In this document: piece after piece, positions 17,735 through 25,357 of the stretch
Numbering within the stretch: the first letter of the stretch is position 1
Layout of the letters: each line of letters starts with the position of its first letter
NCBI GenBank assembly: GCA_964384025.1
Contig: CAYLJJ010000090.1
Location: 1 to 27,505, forward strand
Source of the DNA: CAYLJJ01 sp964384025
GTDB lineage: Bacteria; Myxococcota_A; Bradymonadia; UBA7976; UBA1532
Direction: 5' to 3'
Length of the DNA: 27,505 nucleotides
The notes under the pieces: generated by a model
What the model was told of the DNA's origin: nothing
Seen by the model: the letters and a program-made list of their open reading frames with translations, nothing else
Database searches by the model: none
Translations under genes and position numbers: made by a program

Positions 17735-17806
17735 ACACCTTCAGCCTGATGGTTTCAGAGATGCTCTGGGTCAGTCACTCAGAGATCAGCGCTCAGGCTG
17801 GTGTTT
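17733..17806. terminator. Inverted repeat at convergent gene ends, possible two-way terminator
   Basis: The left arm AAACACC-TTC-AGCCTGA (17733-17749) and the right arm TCAGGCTGGTGTTT (17793-17806) are complementary apart from a 3-base bulge. A shorter stem, CTCTG at 17764-17768 with CAGAG at 17780-17784, lies inside. It spans the stops of giant TPR protein 2 (plus) and pepA (minus). There is no strong T-tract, so a role in termination or mRNA end protection is inference. Confidence 0.4.
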
Positions 17807-19264
17807 CTCAGCTAGAGCCACCAGAGTTAAGACCCCATGCCCGGTTCCTCCAGCGCGGATATAACCATCATCCTTCTCCACCATAGCAGGACCAGCGATA
17901 TCCATATGAACCCAGGGCAGCTCTCCCTTGAACTCCTGGAGAAAGTGAGCAGCGCTGATCGCCCCACCCCAACGCTCACCCAGGTTGCTCATATCCGCTC
18001 GCTTGCTCTTGAGCTGCTCAGCGATCTTTGAGTGAAGGGGCATCCGCCAAAGCCCCTCTCCCGCTCGCTTACCAGCAGCCAGGAGCTCCTCAGCCAGGGG
18101 CTCATCATCGCTGAAGACCCCAGTATAGTAGTTCCCCAAAGCGACAACACAGGCTCCCGTTAGAGTCGCCAGATCGATGATTCCTCGGGGGGTGGGCTCG
18201 AGCTGGGTAGCGTAGTGCAGCGCGTCAGCCAGGACCAAGCGACCCTCAGCGTCGGTGTTGAGGACCTCTACAGTCTTGCCTGAGTACATCGTGAGCACAT
18301 CACTGACGCGGTAGGAGTTCCCATCCGGCATATTCTCACAGGCGGGGACGATGGCATGGACAGGGGAGGCCGGGCGCAGGCGCGCGATGGCCCACATCGC
18401 GCCCAAGACGGCAGCGGCCCCACCCATATCCATATGCATCTCTGTCATCCCGGCGCTGGGCTTGATGCTCAAGCCCCCGGAGTCAAAGGTCAGCCCCTTA
18501 CCCACAAAGGCGATGGCCCCCTCCAGGGAGCCCCCCTCAGGGGTATAGCTCAGATGGATAAAGCGAGGTGGGCGGGCAGCCCCCTGGCTCACCGCCAGAA
18601 GCCCTCCCATCCCCTCAGCCTTGATCTCCTCCGCGTCCAAAACCTTTAGGCTGATCCCTTCTAGGCTCGCGATCTCCTCAGCGAAAGCGGCCAGACGCTC
18701 AGGTGTGCAGACGTTGGGAGGCTCGTTGAGCAGATCGCGGGCATGATTCACCGCCTCGCCCAGGAGCTGACCGCGCTGCACCTCCTCCTCCTCCGCCCCC
18801 AGGAAGGCCACCGAGAGGATCTCATGGCGGGGCTCGTCAGGATCAGGGCTCTTGAGCAGATCAAAGCGATAAGCGCCCATCATCAAACCGCTGACCACCT
18901 CCACCGCGCTCTGAGGGATCTCTACTGCCAGCTTAGAGAGCCGCAGCTTAAGGGCCTCTAGAGCAGCAGCGGCGCCATAATCTCGGAGAAGCTCTGGCTT
19001 GATCTTCTCTCGCTCTCCCAGCCCCAAGAGCAGGATCCGGCCTACGGGCAGCTGTCCAAGGGTGTCCAGGGCTACACTCTGACGAGGTTTGCCCTTAAAG
19101 AGAGTTCGAGCTGTGGCTTTACCGAGAGCCCCCCCCAGGGCCTGATCGATCGCCTCCTCAGTAGAGCTGGGCTTGCCCCCCTCAAAGCGAAAAATGACCA
19201 GGAGATCGCCTTCAAAGATGAGGGCATCGGTGGTGGAAGAGAGCAGCTTCATGGGCGTTTCCAT
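17786..19264 (-). CDS. pepA: Leucyl aminopeptidase (M17 family)
   Basis: This 492-residue protein removes N-terminal amino acids from peptides in the cytoplasm using two metal ions. All metal and catalytic residues line up with E. coli PepA at identical spacing: K256, D261 and K268 in VGKGLTFDSGGLSIKP, D279 in MDMGG, and D338, E340 and R342 in NTDAEGRL. The N-terminal domain (1-160) is the usual variable macro-like region. The start is ATG 19264; ATG 19252 (Met5) is an alternative, and neither has a strong ribosome site. It is divergent from the RqcH-like gene over 56 bp and convergent with the giant TPR operon. It is an ordinary housekeeping enzyme; in some bacteria PepA also binds DNA, which cannot be judged here. 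Confidence 0.96.
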   Translation of the reverse strand: METPMKLLSSTTDALIFEGDLLVIFRFEGGKPSSTEEAIDQALGGALGKATARTLFKGKPRQSVALDTLGQLPVGRILLLGLGEREKIKPELLRDYGAAAALEALKLRLSKLAVEIPQSAVEVVSGLMMGAYRFDLLKSPDPDEPRHEILSVAFLGAEEEEVQRGQLLGEAVNHARDLLNEPPNVCTPERLAAFAEEIASLEGISLKVLDAEEIKAEGMGGLLAVSQGAARPPRFIHLSYTPEGGSLEGAIAFVGKGLTFDSGGLSIKPSAGMTEMHMDMGGAAAVLGAMWAIARLRPASPVHAIVPACENMPDGNSYRVSDVLTMYSGKTVEVLNTDAEGRLVLADALHYATQLEPTPRGIIDLATLTGACVVALGNYYTGVFSDDEPLAEELLAAGKRAGEGLWRMPLHSKIAEQLKSKRADMSNLGERWGGAISAAHFLQEFKGELPWVHMDIAGPAMVEKDDGYIRAGGTGHGVLTLVALAEKHQPER

Positions 19265-19320
19265 TTTGGGTTGAGTTTGGAGAGGTTTATCACTTGGATT
19301 GAAAACGGTAAACCTCAGGG

Positions 19321-20715
19321 ATGCTGAATCACACTGAACTACGCGCCCTGGTGGCTGAACTCAGACCCCGCGTAATGGGGCAGGTGCAGAAGATCCGCCA
19401 GCCTGATCCTGAGACCTTAGCGATGCGAGTCCGTCGCCCTGGAGAGAGCACCTGGCTGATCCTCTCAGCACGGGCAGGGGTAGCGCGTATCGCTGAGGCG
19501 GAGGAGGCGGGACCCACCCTCCCTGAGCCGGTAGGCCTGGGAGCCTGGCTGCGAGCCCAGCTCAAGGGTCGCGCCCTTAAGGATCTCTGGCTCAGCCCTG
19601 AAGATCGCCTCCTTCGTTTTCAGTTTTTGGGAGGCAGCTTGGTGGCTGAATTGGGGGCTCAGCCCCTGCTTATCGCTTTAGATCCTGAGGGACGAGTGCG
19701 GGCCTGGAGTCGCCAGCCTCCGCCCTCTCGGGGCCTCGCCTATGGAGAGCCCTGGAGCGCCCCGCCGCCACCACAGTTCTCAGGTGAGCGCCCCATTCGC
19801 TATGCTACAGCGCGAGCGGTGGAGCGAGCAGCCCAAGAGCGGCTTAAGGCGCTAGAGGCTCAGCGCGAGGCGAGGGCTCGAAGTCAGCTCATCAAGAGCC
19901 TCCGTAAGCGCCTCTTGAAGCGTCAAAGGCATATCCAGGCAGATCTCAGCCGTCTGGGAGAGGCTGAGGTTCATAAGCGATGTGGGGAGCTGCTTAAATG
20001 CTGCGGGCGAACTCTCCCTCGTGGTCTCTGCTCGGTGGAGGTGCAGGATTGGTATGAGGGAGGGATGGCTGAGATCCCCTTAGACCCTAAGCTGGATGGT
20101 CCTGAGAATATCCAGCGCTACTTTAAGCGCTATCGTAAGGCTAAGGGAGCCGCTGAGCAGGCGGGGCGGCGGCTCTTGGAGGTGCAAGAGCAGCTTGAGA
20201 CCCTGGAGTTGCTGGAGCTTGAGCATGAGGCTCTAGAGCCGCTAAGGGAGGGCCTTCGGCAAGCGGGGCTGCTTCGTAAGCAGAGAGGCGTGGGTCGCCA
20301 AAAGCAGCGTCAGACGGCTCGCTCCCCCTATCACCGCTTTATAAGCCAGGGAGGAGCGCCGATCTTGGTGGGAAAGCGGGGAGCGGACAACCACAAGCTA
20401 AGCTTCCAGATCGCCAAGGGCAATGACACCTGGCTTCATACCCGCGATGTCCCTGGTGCCCATGTGATCATTCCACGTCAGAAGGGCGCTGAACTCTCCT
20501 CAGAGACGCTCCTTGACGCTGCTGCATTGGCGGCCCACTACAGCAGCTTAAGGGATGAGCCCGCCGTTGATGTTCTCTATACTCAGAGGAAGCATCTACG
20601 AGCCATCAAGGGAGCTGGACCGGGGAGAGTCAGCTTGAGTTCAAGCAAAACAATATTAATTCGCAATTTTTCAGATCGAATCAAACGTCTATTTGAAGAC
20701 AAACAGGAAACATGA
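19321..20715 (+). CDS. rqcH: RqcH/NFACT-family ribosome quality-control protein
   Basis: This 464-residue protein is of the NFACT family (formerly fibronectin-binding A). The N-terminal NFACT-N domain keeps the Asp-Arg pair (D95-R96 in SPEDRLLRF) matching D97/R98 of B. subtilis RqcH, which are needed for tRNA-Ala use. Residues about 165-310 are Arg/Lys-rich helix and coiled coil. Residues about 335-455 are the NFACT-R RNA-binding domain, with NDTWLHTRDVPGAHVII (368-384) and the typical end YTQRKHLRAIKGAGPG. In the family these proteins bind obstructed 50S subunits and add Ala tails to stalled chains. It is shorter than the usual 550-580 residues, mainly in the N-terminal and middle parts. The last ~25 codons turn AT-rich. 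Divergent from pepA. Confidence 0.88.
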   Translation: MLNHTELRALVAELRPRVMGQVQKIRQPDPETLAMRVRRPGESTWLILSARAGVARIAEAEEAGPTLPEPVGLGAWLRAQLKGRALKDLWLSPEDRLLRFQFLGGSLVAELGAQPLLIALDPEGRVRAWSRQPPPSRGLAYGEPWSAPPPPQFSGERPIRYATARAVERAAQERLKALEAQREARARSQLIKSLRKRLLKRQRHIQADLSRLGEAEVHKRCGELLKCCGRTLPRGLCSVEVQDWYEGGMAEIPLDPKLDGPENIQRYFKRYRKAKGAAEQAGRRLLEVQEQLETLELLELEHEALEPLREGLRQAGLLRKQRGVGRQKQRQTARSPYHRFISQGGAPILVGKRGADNHKLSFQIAKGNDTWLHTRDVPGAHVIIPRQKGAELSSETLLDAAALAAHYSSLRDEPAVDVLYTQRKHLRAIKGAGPGRVSLSSSKTILIRNFSDRIKRLFEDKQET

Positions 20716-21038
20716 TTTTTTAACCATTAATTGGCAATACCAGCAGAAAAACCCAAGAAAACATGCGTTTTGTGGCAAAAAAAGAAATAGAAGTTTTCTA
20801 TGGATTGAAATCTTCGGCATCCAGATAACATACGGTTACATATGCCGACTTTTGGTGAATAATTGTTAACCACTACATCTTCATCACTACCCTCTTTGCC
20901 TGCTTCCTCAAACCCTGGGCTGAGGAGGCCCACAACATGGCAAGAGGAAACACCTCAGCTTTCAAAATTCGTGGTTCATTTTCAAACAGACCCAGAGGGA
21001 GGCTTTGCGTTATTCTCCCCAAAAAATGGGGGAGCCCC
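20716..21038 (+). other. AT-rich intergenic region
   Basis: A stretch of 323 bases lies between the RqcH gene and the Cys-rich lipoprotein gene. The first ~160 bases are strongly AT-rich, continuing the composition shift that begins in the last codons of the preceding gene. It should contain the lipoprotein promoter; a weak TTGAAA-15-TAACAT arrangement is visible near 20807-20833. The frame of the lipoprotein is open back to 20937, but those residues do not look like protein. No RNA gene was recognised. Confidence 0.45.
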
Positions 21039-23225
21039 ATGCGTTACCGCTTCTCGATCTGCCTCTTGATAAGCCTCTGTTCCTGTAGCACTCCCCCAAC
21101 ATCGGAGGTGGAATGTGAACAGGATCAACACTGCGCCTCAGGAGAGATCTGCTTGGAGGGAGTGTGTCGCTCTTCAGGGACCTGTGTCCCCGACTGCGGC
21201 GTGGGCCAGAGCTGTATCGGTGGGAGCTGTCGCACTCTGGCCTGTCGCAGTCATCCAGAGTGCCCTGAGGGGCACTACTGCTTAGAGGGCGACTGCCTCA
21301 GCAAACAGTGCAATCTGGGTGAGGAGCAGCCCTGTGAGAGCAGCTGCGGAGAGGGGGTTCAGCGGTGTCGAGGTATCGACGATCTGCCCTTTGGTGTCCT
21401 GGGTCCCTGTAGTGCACCTCAAGCTCAGGAGTACGAGATATGTGGGGATGGAAAAGACAACAACTGTGATGGAGATATAGATGAGGAGTGTGGAGGCTGC
21501 AGCGATGGTCAAGAGCGACCCTGTGAGACTGAGTGTGGGGCGGGAGTAGAGCGCTGCTTTGGAGATGAGTGGCGGGGCTGTACGGCGGCGCGACCTCGAA
21601 CTGAGATCTGCGGGAACGGCGTTGATGAAGATTGTGATGATTTTATCGACAATGGCTGTGATGACTGTGAGGAGAACAGCCAGCGAGAATGTGAGACAGA
21701 GTGCGGTCTTGGCCAGGAGATCTGTCAAGAGAACACCTGGAGGGGCTGTAACGCGCCTCTCCCCACTGAGGAGTTCTGTGATGGACGAGACAATGACTGT
21801 GATGGGGAGATCGATGAAGAGATCTTCCGGGACTGTGGAACTCAATGTGGCGGTGGTGCGGAAAATTGTGAATCGGGGATCTGGGTTGGTTGCAGCGCCC
21901 CAGAGACTTGCGCCTGCTCTGCTGATGGTGTGGATACTCAAGTCTGCGGACATTGTGGGTTGAGAGAGCGGGAGTGCATCACTGGAAGCTGGGGGCCTTG
22001 GGGAGAGTGTCTAGAAGAGGGCTTAGCCTGTCAACCTGGAGAGATTGAGGAGACTCGCTGTGAACGCTGCGCCTCCAAGCGTAGGCTCTGTCTGGCCTCC
22101 TGCGCTTGGGGAGAGTGGCAGGAGTGTAAGGGCGCGGGGGAGTGTGAGCAGGGGAGCGTAGAGAGTGAAGCCTGCCCTGGAGGCTGTGGAGAGCGCAGCC
22201 GAACCTGTAGTGAGGAGTGCAGTTGGGAGGCTTGGAGCGATTGCGGGGGAGGGAATGCAGCTTGCGCTCCAGGGGAGCAGCAAGAGGAGCCCTGTGGGCG
22301 CTGTGGCCAGCGCAGCCGCCAATGCAACCAGGAGAGTTGTCAGTGGGCTGAGTGGAGCGAATGTAGCGGAGAGGGAGAGTGTGATCCCCAAGATACCCGA
22401 GCAGAGTCCTGCGGAGGATGCTCAGCTCGTATTCAGACCTGTAACGATGCCTGCGAGTGGGGAGATTACTCTGAGTGCCAGGGGGGAGGAGAGTGTAACT
22501 CTGGTCAGGAGGAGGCTCAAGATTGTGGCTGGTGTGGCACCAAGAGGCGTGTTTGCACCGATGAATGTATGTATGGAGCGTGGTCGGAGTGTGAAGGAGA
22601 GGGAGAGTGTGAACCGGGTGATCGATATGATGAGCCCTGTGGAACAGATGTTGGTGTGTGTCAAGAGGGACAGATCATCAATACATGCAATTTCTCATGT
22701 GTTTGGGAGAGCGATCTGATCTGCAATAATGCGGTTGATCCCCAGGTGGAGATCTGCGGCAGTGGTGAAGATGAAGATTGCGATGGCGATATGGCCCGCA
22801 ATCCAGATATTTCGGAACCTAACAACAGTTGTGATGAATGTACATGGCTCAATAGCATTGAAAGCCCAGATGTCTCTGGCCTTATCTTGGAAAGGAACAT
22901 CGATAGCATATTTGATGTTTCCGATTATTATTGTTTTGAAGCGCACGACTCGTCGGTTGACCCATGGGAAGAGATAGTCATTTCGCTGGAAAATATTCCA
23001 AATGGAAATGACTATGATCTATACCTTTATCAAGGACTCAACAAATGCAGAGACAATGATCAATTATCGACGAGTGATAATAACGGTGCTTCAAATGAAC
23101 ATATTGAATGGGGAGAGATATCCAACCATAGCGATGGAGGCATATATGTTATTCGCATCTATCCCTACTCCTCCTCCTATAGCTGTTACTCCCATTACCG
23201 CCTGAGCATCGATGGCCTGAATTAG
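21039..23225 (+). CDS. Cys-rich mosaic lipoprotein (MopE motifs, TSP1-like repeats, PPC-like end)
   Basis: The protein has 728 residues from ATG 21039, preceded by GGGGGAG, and a lipoprotein signal with Cys16 (SLCSC) as the likely lipid site. Domains in order: Cys-rich C-x2-G-x2-C-x2-G-x-C modules (about 25-120); three MopE-type motifs at 133-151, 189-207 and 245-261 (for example CDGRDNDCDGEIDEE); six TSP1-like units at 303-533; a fourth MopE motif at 571-584; and a PPC-like beta domain from about 592 to the end (YDLYLYQG, YVIRIYP). MopE motifs bind metal such as copper or calcium in relatives, and PPC domains cap secreted proteins. It should sit on the cell surface, rich in disulphides, for adhesion or binding. 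From about 22660 the DNA turns AT-rich with different codon use, suggesting a fused or acquired 3' end. No catalytic domain is seen. Confidence 0.85.
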   Translation: MRYRFSICLLISLCSCSTPPTSEVECEQDQHCASGEICLEGVCRSSGTCVPDCGVGQSCIGGSCRTLACRSHPECPEGHYCLEGDCLSKQCNLGEEQPCESSCGEGVQRCRGIDDLPFGVLGPCSAPQAQEYEICGDGKDNNCDGDIDEECGGCSDGQERPCETECGAGVERCFGDEWRGCTAARPRTEICGNGVDEDCDDFIDNGCDDCEENSQRECETECGLGQEICQENTWRGCNAPLPTEEFCDGRDNDCDGEIDEEIFRDCGTQCGGGAENCESGIWVGCSAPETCACSADGVDTQVCGHCGLRERECITGSWGPWGECLEEGLACQPGEIEETRCERCASKRRLCLASCAWGEWQECKGAGECEQGSVESEACPGGCGERSRTCSEECSWEAWSDCGGGNAACAPGEQQEEPCGRCGQRSRQCNQESCQWAEWSECSGEGECDPQDTRAESCGGCSARIQTCNDACEWGDYSECQGGGECNSGQEEAQDCGWCGTKRRVCTDECMYGAWSECEGEGECEPGDRYDEPCGTDVGVCQEGQIINTCNFSCVWESDLICNNAVDPQVEICGSGEDEDCDGDMARNPDISEPNNSCDECTWLNSIESPDVSGLILERNIDSIFDVSDYYCFEAHDSSVDPWEEIVISLENIPNGNDYDLYLYQGLNKCRDNDQLSTSDNNGASNEHIEWGEISNHSDGGIYVIRIYPYSSSYSCYSHYRLSIDGLN
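21945..22637 (+). repeat. Six tandem TSP1-like Cys/Trp repeats
   Basis: Units of 38, 38, 40, 39, 38 and 38 residues follow one another without linkers. Each has C-x2-C-x(6)-C, then a Trp-centred segment such as CQWAEWSECSGEGEC. The pattern W-x2-W-x2-C recalls thrombospondin type 1 repeats of animal adhesion proteins. The DNA copies are diverged, so this is an old array. Confidence 0.8.
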
Positions 23226-23526
23226 AGCGACGTGAGCAGTGATCTACTGTAGCTGCGTTTCTTTTTGGACGACGGGAAAAAATCGGAAACTTAGCTTGAA
23301 GCAAGGAGAGTGCTGAAGGCTCTCCCTGGGGCATGATCAGGTCGCTCATGTAGAGCAGATCTGAGGAGGAGTCCCCGGTGACTCAAAACATAAAATAACT
23401 ATGCATGCCTTATTGCTTCCCAAATTTCTCAGGAAAATATCTATATTATTCTTGACTTTAGCTTGATTTTCTTTGAAAGCTTCTGGGGGTTGCTTGAATT
23501 TCCTATCCTCTGGCAGGAGCAAGCAG
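23226..23526 (+). other. Intergenic region before the CHAT genes
   Basis: About 300 bases have no convincing gene. The hairpin GGAGAG/CTCTCC (23305-23310 with 23320-23325) has a 9-base loop and no T-tract. The part 23390-23480 is AT-rich and precedes a change to more GC-rich codon use in the CHAT genes. A TTGACT at about 23452 could be a -35 element, but no clear -10 follows. The region probably holds the CHAT operon promoter and may mark the edge of an acquired block. Confidence 0.4.
23515..23519 (+). promoter_or_regulatory. Ribosome binding site fixing the first CHAT start
   Basis: AGGAG stands 7 bases before ATG 23527. It favours this ATG over the upstream TTG 23473, whose added residues have no matching site. 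Confidence 0.65.
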
Positions 23527-25260
23527 ATGGCAAGCTACGAGGTATTGGCGGCGCTGGTCGATCAAGTCGCGGTGGAGCTTCGCCATGATCTGAGGGCTGC
23601 GCCGCGGCCTGAGATCGTCGAGGCAGCCCTCAAGCTCTTTGAAGGATGGGTGGAGTCATCGCCAGGGCTTGAGGAGGCGCGCGCGGCGATCTCTCGGCTC
23701 TTCATGCGATATGGGCGGCGTCCACCAGCGCTCGACATCCAGCGGAGCCTGGAGCGTGGCTATGCGTTCATCCGAGGTCCAGCCTCTCTCCTCCCCAAAG
23801 GTATCGGAGGGCGAGCAGTTTTCGACCGCGCGTTAGCGCCGTTTCAATGCTCGAGGCTGGAGAGGCTACCAGAGCCAGAGCCCAAATCTTCGGTGGAGGT
23901 AGCACCGCTGGATGTCCACGCCGAAGCCCCCAGCGAGGCCAAGCCGGAAGAGCCCTTTGATGTGCGGGTTTGGACCACGCCAGCGGAGGACCCCAGGCGG
24001 CCGGAGCTTAAAGCGCCGCTGGATGCACAGGGGCGAACAGATGTGGAGGTGTGGCTTGAGCTGCCCGATGGGGTGAGGGCAGAGGGCCCGACGCGGGGGT
24101 GGCTCCTGGCCCAACGGGAGGAGGCGAGCCCGCCCATCAGCTTTCAGTTGATAGCGTCGGTAGGGCGACACACGGTGGAGGTGTTCTTTCAAGCGGGTGG
24201 GTTGGCGACCAAGGTGTCGTTCTCCATGTTGGCGCAGGAGGCGCCAGAGGCCATCACAGCATCGATCACCCGCAGGCTGGATCCTGGAACGGAGCGGCCT
24301 ATACACACCCTCTATGTTATCCAGCGTGATGAGCTGCGCCGCCGATTTCGCTTCCTCTTTATCCCTCGGGAGGGTGAGCGGCTGGTCGTGGATCATGATC
24401 TCAGCTGCTCAGTGCTTGAGCAGCTCAAGGGCTTAGTTGAGGCCTTGGGAGATCTCTACCGCATGCGCTCAAGGCAACGCCGACGAGTGCTCCTGAACCA
24501 AGGGGAGCGGTTGGCCACCTGGGCGCTGCCCAAGAAAATCCGCAAAGCGCTGGCGGTCGCTGAGGGGCTGCTCCGGATCGAGAGCGAGGGACCCTGGCTC
24601 CCCTGGGAGTTGCTCAGCGTTGAGGGTGATGATTTCCTGGGTGCACAGCTGGCGATCGTACGCCACCCCGAGAAATCGGAGCCGTTACCAAGTGATTTGG
24701 GGGGTCTGCTGGTGCCGGTGGATGGTGGTAGAGCCGGAGATCCAAAGATCGGCTTGGAACAGCTGGGGGGGATGGAACCAACCATCGACGCGGTGGAAGA
24801 TCTGATAGATCGGCTCTACAGCGAGCCGATCGGGGCGCTCTATTTCACGGGGCACGGTGTGCTGGAGTCGAGCGGCCGGGTTGGCTGCGTCTACATCGAG
24901 GGTGAGGAATTTCGAGATACCAGCCTGCCACAAAACAGGGCGCTGTGTGGTGCCCTTGTCGTCCTCAACGCCTGCTTTGCCAGCGCTCCAGCCCCAAGCC
25001 TCAGCGGCCATGGACCGTGGGTGGATGCTTTGCTGGGTCAAGCGGGCGCCGCAGCGGTCGTGGCTCCATTTATACCCATCGATGTAAAGCTGGCTGATGC
25101 TCTCGCTGAGCGGCTCTTTGAGGGCCTCGCGGCTGGAGAGACCCTGGCACGGGCGCTCCACCATGCACGTCAGGCCCTGGGGGAGGAATATCCCGCGGTT
25201 TATGCTTACACGCTCCACGCCCATCACGCCGCCCGCTGGGGACGACGAGGGTGTGGATGA
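23527..25260 (+). CDS. CHAT-domain caspase-like protease with unrecognised N-terminal region
   Basis: The protein has 577 residues from ATG 23527. Residues 1-110 are helical with no family I recognise (DQVAVELRHDLRAAP, then SLERGYAFIRG). Residues about 115-150 are a Pro/Glu linker. Residues about 150-250 are beta-rich (VEVWLELPDG, GRHTVEVFFQ), like an Ig-type sandwich. Residues about 265-577 are a CHAT domain: WLPWELL, then catalytic His443 in YFTGHG and catalytic Cys483 in VLNACFAS, 40 residues apart as expected for this caspase-like clan. There is no signal peptide, so it acts in the cytoplasm. It lies 97 bp upstream of a CHAT-STAND gene on the same strand. CHAT proteases act in bacterial conflict and regulated death; the substrate is unknown here. 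The stop at 25258 may be a frameshift artefact. Confidence 0.85.
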   Translation: MASYEVLAALVDQVAVELRHDLRAAPRPEIVEAALKLFEGWVESSPGLEEARAAISRLFMRYGRRPPALDIQRSLERGYAFIRGPASLLPKGIGGRAVFDRALAPFQCSRLERLPEPEPKSSVEVAPLDVHAEAPSEAKPEEPFDVRVWTTPAEDPRRPELKAPLDAQGRTDVEVWLELPDGVRAEGPTRGWLLAQREEASPPISFQLIASVGRHTVEVFFQAGGLATKVSFSMLAQEAPEAITASITRRLDPGTERPIHTLYVIQRDELRRRFRFLFIPREGERLVVDHDLSCSVLEQLKGLVEALGDLYRMRSRQRRRVLLNQGERLATWALPKKIRKALAVAEGLLRIESEGPWLPWELLSVEGDDFLGAQLAIVRHPEKSEPLPSDLGGLLVPVDGGRAGDPKIGLEQLGGMEPTIDAVEDLIDRLYSEPIGALYFTGHGVLESSGRVGCVYIEGEEFRDTSLPQNRALCGALVVLNACFASAPAPSLSGHGPWVDALLGQAGAAAVVAPFIPIDVKLADALAERLFEGLAAGETLARALHHARQALGEEYPAVYAYTLHAHHAARWGRRGCG

Positions 25261-25273
25261 CTGGAGGTTTGGC

Positions 25274-25330
25274 ATGTTCGCGAGTGAGATTGAGCCTCCG
25301 GGGCGTTGGGTGCCGAGGGCGTATGGCTAA
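25274..25330 (+). CDS. Possible 18-residue ORF or frameshifted tail of the first CHAT gene
   Basis: ATG 25274 is preceded by GGAGG at 25263-25267 (6-base gap) and reads MFASEIEPPGRWVPRAYG before a stop. It could encode a tiny peptide between the two CHAT genes. Its frame is also open far upstream, so removing one G from the GGGG at 25238-25241 would join it to the CHAT protein as an acidic, aromatic tail. I cannot tell these apart from the sequence alone. Confidence 0.25.
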   Translation: MFASEIEPPGRWVPRAYG

Positions 25331-25357
25331 GAAAATCGACAGTAGAGGGAGTAGGCT

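Noticed and set aside
20937..21038. 34-codon N-terminal extension of the Cys-rich lipoprotein
   Set aside because: It would bury the lipoprotein signal; ATG 21039 is directly followed by a proper signal and preceded by GGGGGAG.
21282..21953. Long minus-strand open frame (223 codons) inside the Cys-rich lipoprotein gene
   Set aside because: It mirrors the repetitive Cys/Asp/Glu codons of the sense gene, has low-complexity Thr/Leu/Ile content and no family or ribosome site.
23305..23325. GGAGAG/CTCTCC hairpin downstream of the Cys-rich lipoprotein gene
   Set aside because: It has a 6-bp stem, a 9-base loop and no T-tract; too weak to call a terminator.
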